In this document: piece after piece, positions 9,874 to 19,666 of the stretch
Numbering within the stretch: the stretch's first letter is position 1
Layout of the letters: every line of letters begins with the position of its first letter
Program-made: the position numbers and the translations under genes
Assembly (NCBI RefSeq): GCF_006516955.1
Contig: NZ_VHLG01000016.1
Location: 1 to 64,000 of the forward strand
From: Martelella alba
Lineage (GTDB): Bacteria; Pseudomonadota; Alphaproteobacteria; Rhizobiales; Rhizobiaceae
Direction of reading: 5' to 3'
DNA length: 64,000 nucleotides
Notes under the pieces: model-generated
Told to the model about the DNA's origin: nothing
Seen by the model: the letters and a program-made list of their open reading frames with translations, nothing else
Database searches by the model: none

Positions 9874-11445
9874 ATGGGCAAGATCGTCACGGCTGCCAAA
9901 GCGGCCGCGCAGATTAATGATGGCGCCATTCTGACGGTATCATCGTCATCGGCGCTTGGCTGCCCCGATGCCGTCCTTGCCGCCATCGGCGCGCGTTTTG
10001 ATGCTGAAAACCACCCGTGTGACCTCACTACGATCCACCCGATCGCCGCCGGTGACATGTATGGCGTGAAGGGCGTTGATCACATCGCCAAGGACGGGTT
10101 GCTTCGCCGCATTCTTGGCGGTTCCTATCCCTCCGGCCCATCGTCAAAGCCGATGCCGGAAATCTGGAAGATGATCGTTGAGAACCGTGTTGCAGCCTAT
10201 AATCTGCCCTCCGGCGTCCTCTTTGACATGAACCGCGAGGCGGCCGCCAACCGCCCGGGCGTGCTGACGAAAGTCGGGCTCGGCACCTTTGTCGACCCGC
10301 TGCGCGAAGGCTGCGCCATGAATGGATTGGCGGCTGAAACTCCGGTCGTCAAACGCGTCACATTTGAAGGCGAGACCTGGCTGCACTTCCCCAATGTGAC
10401 ACCCGATGTCGCAATCCTCAGGGCAACAACCGCCGATGAGCATGGCAATCTGACCTATGAGCACGAGGGGGCCTATCTTGGCGGACTGGAACAGGCGATC
10501 TGCGTGCGCAATCACGGCGGGCTGGTGATCGCCCAGGTGGAGCGGGTGACGAAACGCGGCTCGCTGCGCCCGCATGATGTGCGGGTTCCCGGTCATCTCG
10601 TCGATCTCATCGTTGTCGATCCGGACCAGAAACAGACCTGTGAAACGCCTTATGATCCGGCGATTTCCGGTCAGGTGATGCAGCCATGGTCGCATTTCGA
10701 CCTGCCCGAACAGGGCGTCGAAAAGATCATTGCCCGCCGGGCGGCAATGGAGTTGAAACCCGGCATGACCGCCAATCTCGGTTTCGGCATTTCCGCCCTT
10801 GTACCGCGCATCCTGCTTGAGGAAGGCCATGCCGAAGCGGTGACCTGGGCGATCGAGCAGGGCGCCGTCGGCGGCATGCCGCTTACCGGTTTTGCCTTTG
10901 GCTGCGCGGCCAATGCCGATGCTTTCGTGCCTTCGCCGCAGCAGTTCATCTTCTTCCAGGGCGGCGGCTTCGATGTCTCCTTCCTCTCCTTTCTCGAGGT
11001 CGATGTCGAGGGCAATGTCAATGTCTCGAAACTCGGCAAGAAGCCCTATCTGACGGCCGGTTGCGGCGGCTTTGTCGACATTGTCAGCGGCGCGCGGAAA
11101 CTGGTTTTCTCCGGCTGGTTCGAGGCGGGCGCGACAATCGAACTCACCGATGACGGCATTCATGTCGCAGCACCCGGCAAATTCACCAAGATGGTCGAGG
11201 CGGTGGAGCATGTGACCTTCTCCGGCGCCAGAGCCCGCGAGACCGGCCAGGAGGTCCTCTATATCACCGAGCGCTGCGTCATGCGGCTTGGCGATGATGG
11301 CCTTGTCGCAACCGAGATCATGCCCGGCATTGATCCCGAACGCGATATCACCGCCGCCTCCCATGGCCGGGTGAAGATCGCAGCCGATGCCGTGACCATG
11401 CCGCTCTCGCTGCTGGCTGATGAGAAAATCGGGTGGGGTGCATGA
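9874..11445 (+). CDS. Fused acyl-CoA:acetate/3-ketoacid CoA-transferase
   Basis: The 523-residue protein joins the alpha and beta halves of a family I CoA-transferase in one chain, as in YdiF and propionate CoA-transferases. The second half contains TWAIEQGAVGG, with E328 matching the catalytic glutamate that forms the glutamyl-CoA thioester. The enzyme would move CoA from a donor such as acetyl-CoA or succinyl-CoA to an organic acid. The ATG at 9874 is chosen because GGGAGGAG lies 4-11 bases upstream; an earlier in-frame GTG at 9817 lacks such a site. It is the first gene behind the twin-operator promoter, and its TGA overlaps the ATG of the enoyl-CoA hydratase, showing translational coupling. 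Confidence 0.88.
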   Translation: MGKIVTAAKAAAQINDGAILTVSSSSALGCPDAVLAAIGARFDAENHPCDLTTIHPIAAGDMYGVKGVDHIAKDGLLRRILGGSYPSGPSSKPMPEIWKMIVENRVAAYNLPSGVLFDMNREAAANRPGVLTKVGLGTFVDPLREGCAMNGLAAETPVVKRVTFEGETWLHFPNVTPDVAILRATTADEHGNLTYEHEGAYLGGLEQAICVRNHGGLVIAQVERVTKRGSLRPHDVRVPGHLVDLIVVDPDQKQTCETPYDPAISGQVMQPWSHFDLPEQGVEKIIARRAAMELKPGMTANLGFGISALVPRILLEEGHAEAVTWAIEQGAVGGMPLTGFAFGCAANADAFVPSPQQFIFFQGGGFDVSFLSFLEVDVEGNVNVSKLGKKPYLTAGCGGFVDIVSGARKLVFSGWFEAGATIELTDDGIHVAAPGKFTKMVEAVEHVTFSGARARETGQEVLYITERCVMRLGDDGLVATEIMPGIDPERDITAASHGRVKIAADAVTMPLSLLADEKIGWGA

Positions 11446-12209
11446 GCCGGGTTCATCTCATTCGCGACGGCCAGATCGCCGAACTCAGGCTCGACAATCA
11501 ATCCAAGATGAACGCCTTCACGGTGGAGATGCTCGGCGAACTCGCCAGCCATCTGGAGGTGATCGAGCATGACGCCACGCTCAGTGCTGTGATGCTGACC
11601 GGGGCAGGGGAGCGGGCTTTTTGCACCGGCGCCGATATCGAAGGCTGGGGCGGCCTCGCACCGGCGGAATTCGCCCGTTTCTGGGTCCGTGACGGCCACC
11701 GCATTTTCGACCGGCTGGCACGGCTTTCCAAGCCGAGCGTGGCGGTGATCAACGGCTATGCCTTTGGTGGCGGGCTGGAACTGGCCTCGGCCTGCGATAT
11801 CCGCGTCATGGCGACGGGCGCGTCGCTGGCGCTGCCGGAAGCCGGTGTCGGCATCGTGCCCGGCTGGGGCGGCACCCAGCGGCTTTTGCGGCTGATGCCG
11901 GAACCGATGGTCAAGGAAATGGCGCTGTTCGGCAACCGCATCAAGGCCGATCGCGCTTTTGCCGCAGGCTATGTTGCAGCCGTCGCCGATGATCCGCGCG
12001 TGGTGGCGGCGAAGCTGCTGGAGCGGGCTGTGACACTTTCGCCGCGAGCCCAGGAGATCGCCAAATCGATGATCCATGCCGCAGCCGGTGAGGATCGCGG
12101 CGCCATGGTCGAGGCTCTGGGCAGCGCCGCCATTGCCGCTTCCGATGACCGGGCTGAAGGCGTTGCAGCCTTCCGCGAGAAACGCAAACCGCAATTTTCA
12201 GGTGAGTGA
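11442..12209 (+). CDS. Enoyl-CoA hydratase/isomerase (crotonase family)
   Basis: The 255-residue protein is a standard-length crotonase. GYAFGGGLELASACD forms the oxyanion-hole region and carries one catalytic glutamate; LPEAGVGIVPGWGGTQRL carries the second. Both acids are present, as in true hydratases. The ATG at 11442 overlaps the upstream stop (ATGA). Its position between a CoA-transferase and an aldehyde dehydrogenase suggests it hydrates, dehydrates or isomerises an acyl-CoA made by the CoA-transferase. The actual substrate is unknown. Confidence 0.88.
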   Translation: MSRVHLIRDGQIAELRLDNQSKMNAFTVEMLGELASHLEVIEHDATLSAVMLTGAGERAFCTGADIEGWGGLAPAEFARFWVRDGHRIFDRLARLSKPSVAVINGYAFGGGLELASACDIRVMATGASLALPEAGVGIVPGWGGTQRLLRLMPEPMVKEMALFGNRIKADRAFAAGYVAAVADDPRVVAAKLLERAVTLSPRAQEIAKSMIHAAAGEDRGAMVEALGSAAIAASDDRAEGVAAFREKRKPQFSGE

Positions 12210-12214
12210 CTGCG

Positions 12215-13741
12215 ATGAAAGACTTCAACATCATTTCCGGCCAAACCGTCGCCATGCCGCAGCTTCCCTATGCCGCGCGGCACTTTATCAACGGTACCCA
12301 TGAAGACAGCGCCGATGGTGCGACCTCCGAACGCCTGTCCCCCTCCCATGGCATGCTGGTGAGCCGCGCGGCAAAGGGTTCCGGCACAGAGGCTGAGCGG
12401 GCCATCGCCGCCGCGCGCACCGCTTTTGACGACGGCCGCTGGAGCCGGCTTTCCGGCAAGGAGCGCGCCGCCGTGCTGCTCCGGGTTGCCGATCTGATTG
12501 AGAAAAATGCCGAAAAGCTTGCCGTGTTCGAGACGCTGGAAAGCGGCAAGCCGATCACCCAGTCGCACAATGAATGCGGCGGCGCAGCCGATCTATGGCG
12601 CTATGCGGCGGCGCTGGCCCGCACGACCCATGGCGACAGCCATAACGGGCTGGGCGCCGACATGCTGAATGTGGTGCTGAAGGAGCCGATCGGCGTTGTC
12701 TCCATCATCACGCCGTGGAATTTCCCCTTCTGGATCCTGAGCCAGAAACTGCCTTTCGCGCTCGCGGCGGGCTGCACCTGCGTGGTCAAACCATCGGAAA
12801 TCACCCCGACGACAACGGCGATGCTGGGCGCAATGCTGGCAGAAGCCGGGCTTCCGGCAGGCGTGTGCAATATCGTGCTCGGTTTCGGTGATCCGGTCGG
12901 CGCCATGCTGTCGAACCACAGGGACGTCGATATGGTGAGTTTTACCGGCTCGACAGCGGTCGGCAAGCAGATCACCAGGACCGCAGGCGACACGCTGAAA
13001 AAGGTGGCATTGGAACTTGGTGGCAAGAACCCGCAGGCCGTGTTTCCCGATGCCGATCTTGAGAGCGCTGCCGATGCGGTGACCTTCGGCATCTATTTCA
13101 ACGTCGGTCAGTGCTGCAATTCATCAAGCCGCCTGATCGTTCATGAAGATATTGCCGATGCCTTTGTCGCTCGCGTGGTCGAACTGTCGCGCAAGGTTGC
13201 CTTCGGCAATCCGATGCATCCCGATACCCAGGTTGGTGCTATCGTCTCACGCGCCCATCAGCAGAAGATCGCCGGCTATGTCGCCGGTGCGGTTGAGGCC
13301 GGCGCCGAGATCTGTATTGGCGGCGAAGGTCTTGCCGTCCCAGGCCTCGGTGACCAGTTCTATCTACCGACAGTTGTGCGTGGTGTGACGCCCGATATGG
13401 CGATCGCCCGCGAAGAGGTGTTCGGGCCGGTGCTTTCCGTCCTGACCTTTCGCACGCTTGACGAGGCGATTGCCCTTGCCAATGATGCCAGTTTCGGTCT
13501 TTCGGCGGGTGTCTGGAGCGAAAATATCCACACCTGCCTCGAATTCAGCCGCCGCGTTCAGGCGGGAACCGTCTGGACCAATAGCTGGATGGACGGCTTC
13601 CCCGAAGTAACCTTCGGTGGCATGAAAGAATCCGGGCAGGGGAGGGAAATCGGAAGCTACGGCTTCGAGGAATTCCTGGAGGTGAAATCACTTGTCATGC
13701 GGATCGGGCGGACACGTACGCCCTGGGTGCGTGACGACTGA
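12215..13741 (+). CDS. NAD(P)-dependent aldehyde dehydrogenase
   Basis: The 508-residue protein has the full ALDH pattern: the cofactor-binding segment [11 protein letters not shown], the general-base glutamate in LELGGKNPQ (about residue 267) and the nucleophilic cysteine in [11 protein letters not shown] (C300/C301). It resembles betaine-aldehyde-type dehydrogenases in length and motifs. It would oxidise an aldehyde to an acid, which could then enter the CoA-transferase step. The ATG at 12215 follows the hydratase stop by 5 bases; an in-frame GTG at 12206 is possible but overlaps. Substrate identity cannot be read. Confidence 0.88.
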   Translation: MKDFNIISGQTVAMPQLPYAARHFINGTHEDSADGATSERLSPSHGMLVSRAAKGSGTEAERAIAAARTAFDDGRWSRLSGKERAAVLLRVADLIEKNAEKLAVFETLESGKPITQSHNECGGAADLWRYAAALARTTHGDSHNGLGADMLNVVLKEPIGVVSIITPWNFPFWILSQKLPFALAAGCTCVVKPSEITPTTTAMLGAMLAEAGLPAGVCNIVLGFGDPVGAMLSNHRDVDMVSFTGSTAVGKQITRTAGDTLKKVALELGGKNPQAVFPDADLESAADAVTFGIYFNVGQCCNSSSRLIVHEDIADAFVARVVELSRKVAFGNPMHPDTQVGAIVSRAHQQKIAGYVAGAVEAGAEICIGGEGLAVPGLGDQFYLPTVVRGVTPDMAIAREEVFGPVLSVLTFRTLDEAIALANDASFGLSAGVWSENIHTCLEFSRRVQAGTVWTNSWMDGFPEVTFGGMKESGQGREIGSYGFEEFLEVKSLVMRIGRTRTPWVRDD

Positions 13742-13813
13742 CAGGCCTTGCGGCGCATCGGGCGGAACGGGTGGAGGCCCTTAATCCGGCATATGATGCG
13801 TTCAGGAGGAGGT

Positions 13814-13855
13814 CCGGCCCCTCCGGCGATGACATGTCGTTGCCGGAGGGGCCGG
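13814..13855 (+). promoter_or_regulatory. Strong hairpin between dehydrogenase and transporter genes
   Basis: CCGGCCCCTCCGGC at 13814-13827 pairs perfectly with GCCGGAGGGGCCGG at 13842-13855, a 14-bp stem. The 14-base loop contains the palindrome GACATGTC, which can lengthen the stem. There is no T-tract. It may act as partial terminator, RNA-end stabiliser or processing site, allowing the downstream binding-protein gene a different expression level. Confidence 0.6.
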
Positions 13856-13890
13856 GAGAGAGACCACGCACATTCAAGGAGGAGGAATTT

Positions 13891-15147
13891 ATGCGTAGGT
13901 TCAATTTTGTGAAGACATCGGCTTTGACGGTGGCGCTTCTTGCGGGCGCTTCCATGGCGCATGCCGAGGATGTCGAGGTCCTGCACTGGTGGACGTCTGG
14001 CGGTGAAGCCGCAGCGCTCAACGTGCTGAAGGATGATCTGGCCGCCCAGGGCATCGGCTGGGTCGATATGCCGGTTGCCGGCGGCGGCGGCGAGGCGGCA
14101 ATGACGACGCTCCGCGCCCGTGTAACCGCCGGTGATCCGCCGACGGCCGTGCAGATGCTCGGTTTCGACATTCAGGACTGGGCCGAGCTTGGCGCGCTTG
14201 CCAACCTCGATGACGTAGCCAATGCCGAGGGCTGGGATGGCGTTGTGCCGGAGGCGCTGCAGCGGTTTTCCAAATATGACGGCCACTGGATCGCCGCCCC
14301 GGTCAACGTCCATTCGACCAACTGGGTCTGGGCCAACAAGAAGGTGCTGGATGAACTCGGCATCGCCCAGCCGCAGACCTGGGACGAGTTTGTTGCCGCC
14401 ATGCAGAAGGTCAAGGACAGCGGCAAGACCGCGCTGGCGCATGGCGGACAGGCCTGGCAGGACGCGACCCTGTTTGACGGCGTCGTGCTTTCCGTCGGCG
14501 GCGTCGATTTCTACAAGAAGGCGCTGATCGATCTCGACCCCGAAGCGCTTGGTTCCGACCAGATGAAGGAAGTCTTCGACCGTATGACCGTGCTGCGCGG
14601 TTTTGTCGATGACAATTTCTCCGGCCGTGACTGGAACCTGGCCTCGGCCATGGTGATCAATGGCGATGCCGCCTTCCAGATCATGGGCGACTGGGCCAAG
14701 GGCGAATTCCTGAAAGCCGGCGACGTGCCGGACCAGGATTTCCTGTGCTTTCGCGTTCCCGGAACCGCCGGCATGGTCAGCTTCAATTCCGACCAGTTCG
14801 CCATGTTCAAGGTGAAGGATCCGGCGGCCCAGGACGCGCAGAAGGCCATGGCCAGCGCGATCATGTCGCCGAAATTCCAGTCAGCCTTCAACGTGGTCAA
14901 GGGGTCGGTCCCGGCCCGCACCGATGTTCCGAATGATGCCTTTGATGCCTGCGGTAAGAAGGGGATGGCAGATCTGGCCGAAGCCTCTGCCAATGGCACG
15001 CTGGTCGGCTCCATGGCCCATGGCCATGCCAACCGCGCAGCAGTGAAGAACGCCATGTATGACGTCATCACCGCCCAGTTCAACGGTGAATATGATTCCG
15101 CCACCGCCGTTGAGGAACTGGTGACCGCCGTTCAGGACGCCCAGTGA
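13891..15147 (+). CDS. Sugar ABC transporter substrate-binding protein (CUT1)
   Basis: The 418-residue protein starts with a signal peptide, [19 protein letters not shown], cleaved before [14 protein letters not shown]. The [12 protein letters not shown] opening and the [14 protein letters not shown] segment are typical of glucose/mannose-type family 1 solute-binding proteins. It captures a sugar in the periplasm for the permeases encoded next. The ATG at 13891 follows GGAGGAGGAATTT, a very strong ribosome-binding site; longer in-frame starts upstream lie within the hairpin region. The gene is bracketed by two GC-rich hairpins, a common arrangement for the most abundant component of an importer. 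Confidence 0.9.
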   Translation: MRRFNFVKTSALTVALLAGASMAHAEDVEVLHWWTSGGEAAALNVLKDDLAAQGIGWVDMPVAGGGGEAAMTTLRARVTAGDPPTAVQMLGFDIQDWAELGALANLDDVANAEGWDGVVPEALQRFSKYDGHWIAAPVNVHSTNWVWANKKVLDELGIAQPQTWDEFVAAMQKVKDSGKTALAHGGQAWQDATLFDGVVLSVGGVDFYKKALIDLDPEALGSDQMKEVFDRMTVLRGFVDDNFSGRDWNLASAMVINGDAAFQIMGDWAKGEFLKAGDVPDQDFLCFRVPGTAGMVSFNSDQFAMFKVKDPAAQDAQKAMASAIMSPKFQSAFNVVKGSVPARTDVPNDAFDACGKKGMADLAEASANGTLVGSMAHGHANRAAVKNAMYDVITAQFNGEYDSATAVEELVTAVQDAQ

Positions 15148-15155
15148 TGTGAACC

Positions 15156-15190
15156 GGGGCCGGCGGCGGGCCTGAACCGCCGCCGGCTCC
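15156..15190 (+). promoter_or_regulatory. Hairpin after the binding-protein gene
   Basis: GCCGGCGGCGG at 15159-15169 pairs perfectly with CCGCCGCCGGC at 15177-15187 around a 7-base loop, and the stem extends to 15156-15190 with one wobble. It lies 9 bases after the binding-protein stop. No T-tract follows. It probably stabilises the upstream message or partly stops transcription. Confidence 0.6.
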
Positions 15191-15258
15191 AATCCCCAAA
15201 AAGACGTCGCACGATATCAACATGACATGACCGCAGCCCCTGCGGCCGAGGAGGAACC

Positions 15259-16155
15259 ATGGCGAGCCAAGCGTCCACGGTGGATCTGCGCACCCGCCTG
15301 CAGGAATGGATACCGAAGATCGTGCTGTCGCCCTCGATCGCGGCGATGCTGGTATTCGTCTACGGCTTCATTGCGCTCACGGTTTACTTGAGCTTTTCCA
15401 ACTCGAAAATGCTGCCGAGCTATGATCTGATCGGGCTGACCAATTATACCAAGCTGTTCCGGCTCAGCGCCTGGTGGACGGCGGTGACCAATCTCGCCAT
15501 TTTCGCCAGCCTCTACATCATCATCTGCACGGTGATCGGCCTTGTGCTCGCCATTCTTCTCGATCAGCGCATCCGCGGCGAGGGGGTGTTGCGACCGATC
15601 TATCTCTATCCGATGGCGCTCAGCTTCATCGTTACCGGCACGGCGTGGAAATGGATCCTCGATCCCGGCATTGGCATCGAGCACACCATGCATCTATGGG
15701 GCTTCGTGAATTTCCGCTTCGACTGGATCAAGAACCGTGACATGGCAATCTATACGGTGGTGATCGCCGCCGTCTGGCAGACATCCGGCTTTGTCATGGC
15801 GATGTTCCTGGCGGGCCTGCGCGGGATCGACAATGAGATCCTCAAGGCCGCCCAGATCGATGGCGCATCCAATTTCGCCCTTTACCGCCGCATCGTCATT
15901 CCGCTGCTGCGTCCCGCCTTCCTGTCCTCCTTCGTCATTCTCGCGCATCTGGCGGTCAAGTCCTATGACCTGATCATCGCGCTGACCGGCGGCGGACCGG
16001 GACGGGCAACCGAACTGCCGGCAACCTTCATGTATTCCTACACCTTTACCCGCAATTCCATGGGCATTGGTGCAGCCTCGGCGGTGATCATGCTGATGAC
16101 GATTGCCGCAATCATGGTGCCCTATCTCTATGCCGAGCTGAAGGAGAAGAAATAA
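15259..16155 (+). CDS. Sugar ABC transporter permease, MalF-like
   Basis: The 298-residue protein has six apparent membrane segments and the CUT1 permease EAA loop, ILKAAQIDGASNFALYRRIV, which docks with the ATPase. The ATG at 15259 is preceded by GAGGAGGAA. It is the first of two permeases and its stop overlaps the ATG of the second (TAATG), so they are translated together. It forms half of the inner-membrane channel for the sugar bound by the upstream binding protein. Confidence 0.92.
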   Translation: MASQASTVDLRTRLQEWIPKIVLSPSIAAMLVFVYGFIALTVYLSFSNSKMLPSYDLIGLTNYTKLFRLSAWWTAVTNLAIFASLYIIICTVIGLVLAILLDQRIRGEGVLRPIYLYPMALSFIVTGTAWKWILDPGIGIEHTMHLWGFVNFRFDWIKNRDMAIYTVVIAAVWQTSGFVMAMFLAGLRGIDNEILKAAQIDGASNFALYRRIVIPLLRPAFLSSFVILAHLAVKSYDLIIALTGGGPGRATELPATFMYSYTFTRNSMGIGAASAVIMLMTIAAIMVPYLYAELKEKK

Positions 16156-17033
16156 TGGCCGCTGCCGAACAGAACACGGCCGTCAGAACCGGCCGTTTCA
16201 CCCGGATCTTCATCTATGGGATCCTGCTGGGTTTTGCCGGTTTCTACCTGATGCCGCTTTACGTGATGGTGTCGAATTCGCTGAAGCCGCTTGCCGAGAT
16301 CACCGGCGGCAATATGATGGCGCTGCCGCAGCATTATACGGTTCAGCCCTGGTTGCAGGCCTGGTCAAGAGCGCAGATCGGCGTCGAGCCGACGGGACTG
16401 AAACCCTATTTCATCAATTCAATCCTGATCGTGGTCCCGGCGGTCGCAATCTCGACCATTTTCGGCGCGCTGAACGGCTATGTGCTGACCAAATGGACCT
16501 TTCGCGGCCATAAGGTCGTGTTCGGAATGCTGCTTTTCTCCTGCTTCATTCCGTTCCAGATCGTGCTGATTCCGATGGCAACAGTGCTGGGCAAGCTCGG
16601 CCTTGCAGGCTCGATCCCCGGCCTGATCCTGGTTCATGTGGTCTACGGCATCGGCTTTACCACGCTCTATTACCGCAATTACTATGCCGCCTTTCCAACC
16701 GAACTGGTGCGTGCGGCGATGATCGACGGCGCCGGTTTCTTCCGCATCTTCTTCCGCATCATGCTGCCGGTCTCGGCGCCGATCACCGTGGTTTCGGTCA
16801 TCTGGCAGTTCACCAATATCTGGAACGACTTCCTGTTCGGCACCTCGTTTGGCGGCACCAGCCAGCCGATGACTGTGGCGCTCAACAATCTCGTTCAGTC
16901 ATCAACGGGGGTGAAGGAGTATAATGTTCACTTCGCCGGCGCGATCCTCGCCGCCCTTCCCACGCTTCTTGTCTATATCGTCGCTGGCCGCTTCTTCGTG
17001 CGCGGTCTGATGGCGGGTTCGGTCAAAGGATAA
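16155..17033 (+). CDS. Sugar ABC transporter permease, MalG-like
   Basis: The 292-residue protein has an N-terminal membrane segment, LLGFAGFYLMPLYVMVSNSL, and the EAA loop ELVRAAMIDGAGFFRIFFRI, followed by P-x-x-x-P-I-T as in CUT1 MalG-type permeases. It pairs with the preceding permease. Its start codon shares a base with the upstream stop. Length and topology are normal. Confidence 0.92.
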   Translation: MAAAEQNTAVRTGRFTRIFIYGILLGFAGFYLMPLYVMVSNSLKPLAEITGGNMMALPQHYTVQPWLQAWSRAQIGVEPTGLKPYFINSILIVVPAVAISTIFGALNGYVLTKWTFRGHKVVFGMLLFSCFIPFQIVLIPMATVLGKLGLAGSIPGLILVHVVYGIGFTTLYYRNYYAAFPTELVRAAMIDGAGFFRIFFRIMLPVSAPITVVSVIWQFTNIWNDFLFGTSFGGTSQPMTVALNNLVQSSTGVKEYNVHFAGAILAALPTLLVYIVAGRFFVRGLMAGSVKG

Positions 17034-17037
17034 TCCG

Positions 17038-18150
17038 ATGGGTTTTCTGAATATTCAAAACGTCACCAAGGCCTATGGCGCCATCGAGGTGCTGCACCGC
17101 GTTGATATTTCCGTCGAGGAAGGCGAGTTTCTGGTGCTGGTCGGCCCGTCGGGCTGCGGCAAGTCCACGCTTCTCAACATGATTGCCGGGCTGGAAAGCA
17201 TCACATCCGGCGATATCTCGATCAGGGACCGGGTGATGAACGGCGTTCACCCCTCCAACCGCAACATTGCCATGGTGTTCCAGAGCTATGCGCTCTACCC
17301 GAACATGACCGTGGCGCAGAACATGACCTTCGGGCTTGAAATGCATGGTGTGCCGAAGCCCGAGCGGGAGAAGGCGCTCGCCCATGTGGCAAAGCTTTTG
17401 CAGATCGAAAATCTTCTCGCCCGCAAGCCCGGCCAGCTTTCCGGCGGCCAGCGCCAGCGCGTTGCCATGGGGCGCGCCCTGGTGCGCAATCCGGATGTTT
17501 TCCTGTTCGATGAACCGCTGTCGAACCTCGATGCCAAACTCCGCGTCGACATGCGCACCGAGATCAAGAAGCTGCATGAGAAGCTGAAGACCACCATCGT
17601 CTATGTCACCCATGACCAGATCGAGGCGATGACGCTGTCGACCCGGATCGCGGTGATGTACAAGGGCTATGTCCAGCAGCTCGGCACGCCAAAGGAAATC
17701 TACGACACACCCGCCAATGTCTATGTCGCGACCTTCATGGGCTCTCCGGCAATGAATGTCATGCCGGCCCGCGTCGTCATGAAAGACGGCGCGCCGCACG
17801 CCATCGTCACCACGGCGGATGGCCGAAAGCAGCATTTGCGTTTCTCGCAGGACAATATGGCTGGCTGGGCGGACCGCGAGATCCTGCTCGGCATCCGCCC
17901 GGAAGCGATCACCGATCCCGAAGGGGCCGACCGCAATTCGCAAAACATCGTCACGCTGGAAAACCGCATCGGCGTGACGGAACCGGCGGGCGCCGATACT
18001 TTTGTCACCATGGAGATCGGCGGCGTTGATGTGATCGCGCGGATGCGCGGCGACGCCAATGTCGCCTCCGGCCGGGATTTCACCTTTGCCATCAACATGG
18101 AAAAGGCCGTCGCCTTCGACCCCGAAACCGAAGAACGGATCCAGCCATGA
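17038..18150 (+). CDS. Sugar ABC transporter ATP-binding protein, UgpC/MsmK type
   Basis: The 370-residue ATPase has Walker A GPSGCGKST (residues 36-44), the signature LSGGQRQRVAMGRALVRNP, Walker B VFLFDEPLSNLDA and the H-loop VTHDQIEAMTLS. The C-terminal third is the TOBE/OB regulatory domain of CUT1 ATPases. It energises the importer formed by the two preceding permeases. The ATG lies 4 bases after the permease stop, and its own stop overlaps the GMC oxidoreductase start (ATGA). Confidence 0.92.
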   Translation: MGFLNIQNVTKAYGAIEVLHRVDISVEEGEFLVLVGPSGCGKSTLLNMIAGLESITSGDISIRDRVMNGVHPSNRNIAMVFQSYALYPNMTVAQNMTFGLEMHGVPKPEREKALAHVAKLLQIENLLARKPGQLSGGQRQRVAMGRALVRNPDVFLFDEPLSNLDAKLRVDMRTEIKKLHEKLKTTIVYVTHDQIEAMTLSTRIAVMYKGYVQQLGTPKEIYDTPANVYVATFMGSPAMNVMPARVVMKDGAPHAIVTTADGRKQHLRFSQDNMAGWADREILLGIRPEAITDPEGADRNSQNIVTLENRIGVTEPAGADTFVTMEIGGVDVIARMRGDANVASGRDFTFAINMEKAVAFDPETEERIQP

Positions 18151-19649
18151 ACGATGCCGCCATAAACGATGCCGATGTCATCATCATCGGTTCGGGGATG
18201 GGCGGGGCCACGCTTGCCGCAAGCCTGGCTCCAACCGGGCGGCGCATCCTGATTCTGGAGCGCGGCGAACATCTGCGCCCCTCTGCCGAAGAACGCGACG
18301 AAACCGCGATCTTCGCTGACGGCCATTACCGGCCGGATGAAACATGGCTGGATGGTGCGGGTCAGCCCTTCAATCCGGGCAATTACTATTATGTCGGCGG
18401 CAATTCGAAATTCTATGGCGCGGTGCTGATCCGCTATCGCCGTGAGGATTTTTCACCGCTTGCGCATATGGGCGGCACGACGCCCGGCTGGCCGATCGCT
18501 TACGAGGATCTAGAACCCTATTATGGCCGGGCCGAACAGCTTTACCGCGTGCGCGGAACACTTGGCGAAGATCCGAGCGAGCCAGATCATTCGACGCCCT
18601 ATCCCTTTGCCCCCGTGCCGGACGAACCGGCGATTGCCGATTTCCGCCGCCGGATGGAGGCTGCCGGTCTTCACCCCGCCTCACTGCCGCTCGGCGTTGA
18701 TATCGAGCGCTGGCTTTCCCGGGCGAAAACGCCCTGGGATGCCTTTCCCAATACCGCTGACGGCAAGATGGATGCCGAGAGCGCCGGGCTGAAAAGCGCA
18801 TTGACTCATAACAATGTAAAGTTGATGACCGGGGCGCAGGTCACCGGTTTTGAAACGGATACCGCCAACCGCATCAGCGGCGTCCGGCTGCAATCCGGCA
18901 TGGTGCTGAAGGCTGAAACCGTGGTACTGGCGGCCGGAGCGGTGCAGTCGGCGGCCCTGCTTCTCGGCGCGGCCAATACCGCCAATCCGGCAGGCCTTGC
19001 CAATAGTTCCGATCAGGTCGGGCGCAATTTCATGAACCATAATTGCTCGGCTGTGCTGGCGCTTCACCCTTTCAGGCGCAATCCGTCGGTCTATCAGAAA
19101 ACCCTGATGATCAATGATTTCTACCTGACGGGCGGTCCGAAGGGCGAACCGCTCGGCAATATCCAGCTGCTTGGCAAGATCTCCGGCACAATCCTCAAAG
19201 CCTCCTCCGGACTGCCTGGTGTGGTTGCAAAGCTGGTCGCCGCGCGCGCCGTTGATCTTTACGCCATGTCGGAGGATCTGCCCAACCCGGAAAGCCGGGT
19301 GACGGTGAAAGATGGCCAGATCATGCTGGACTGGAAGCGCTCCAACTTTGCCGCCCATGAGGCGCTGGTGAAACGGCTGAAACAGGTGCTGCGCAAGGCG
19401 GGCTATCCAATCGTGCTGTCGAAACCGTTCGACCGCCGCACGCCATCCCATCAATGCGGCACGGCGCGGATGGGCGATGATCCGCTGACAAGCGTGGTCG
19501 ACAGTTTTGGCCGGAGCCATGATCACGGCAATCTCTATCTCGCCGGTGCTGCGATTTTGCCGACCTCCGCCGCCGTCAATCCAGCGCTCACCATTGCGGC
19601 CCTTGCGATGCGCAGTGCTGACCATATTGCCGCGCGTATACGCGCGTAA
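18147..19649 (+). CDS. GMC-family FAD oxidoreductase (first)
   Basis: The 500-residue protein has the FAD-binding GxGxxG motif at residues 15-20 (GSGMGG) and the GMC-like segment NYYYVGGNSKFYGAVL. The C-terminal active-site motif is SHQCGTARMG, with the conserved His, followed by PTSAAVNPALTIAALAMR. It belongs to the alcohol/sugar-oxidising glucose-methanol-choline group, nearer to the bacterial sugar and cellobiose-type dehydrogenases than to choline dehydrogenase. No Tat or Sec signal is visible, so it is predicted to be cytoplasmic. It is translationally coupled to the ABC ATPase, so it probably oxidises the imported compound. Confidence 0.85.
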   Translation: MNDAAINDADVIIIGSGMGGATLAASLAPTGRRILILERGEHLRPSAEERDETAIFADGHYRPDETWLDGAGQPFNPGNYYYVGGNSKFYGAVLIRYRREDFSPLAHMGGTTPGWPIAYEDLEPYYGRAEQLYRVRGTLGEDPSEPDHSTPYPFAPVPDEPAIADFRRRMEAAGLHPASLPLGVDIERWLSRAKTPWDAFPNTADGKMDAESAGLKSALTHNNVKLMTGAQVTGFETDTANRISGVRLQSGMVLKAETVVLAAGAVQSAALLLGAANTANPAGLANSSDQVGRNFMNHNCSAVLALHPFRRNPSVYQKTLMINDFYLTGGPKGEPLGNIQLLGKISGTILKASSGLPGVVAKLVAARAVDLYAMSEDLPNPESRVTVKDGQIMLDWKRSNFAAHEALVKRLKQVLRKAGYPIVLSKPFDRRTPSHQCGTARMGDDPLTSVVDSFGRSHDHGNLYLAGAAILPTSAAVNPALTIAALAMRSADHIAARIRA

Positions 19650-19666
19650 ACCTTCAGGAGCCATCA

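Noticed and set aside
10144-11364. A 406-codon minus-strand open frame inside the CoA-transferase gene.
   Set aside because: It is antisense to a clear CoA-transferase with its catalytic glutamate.
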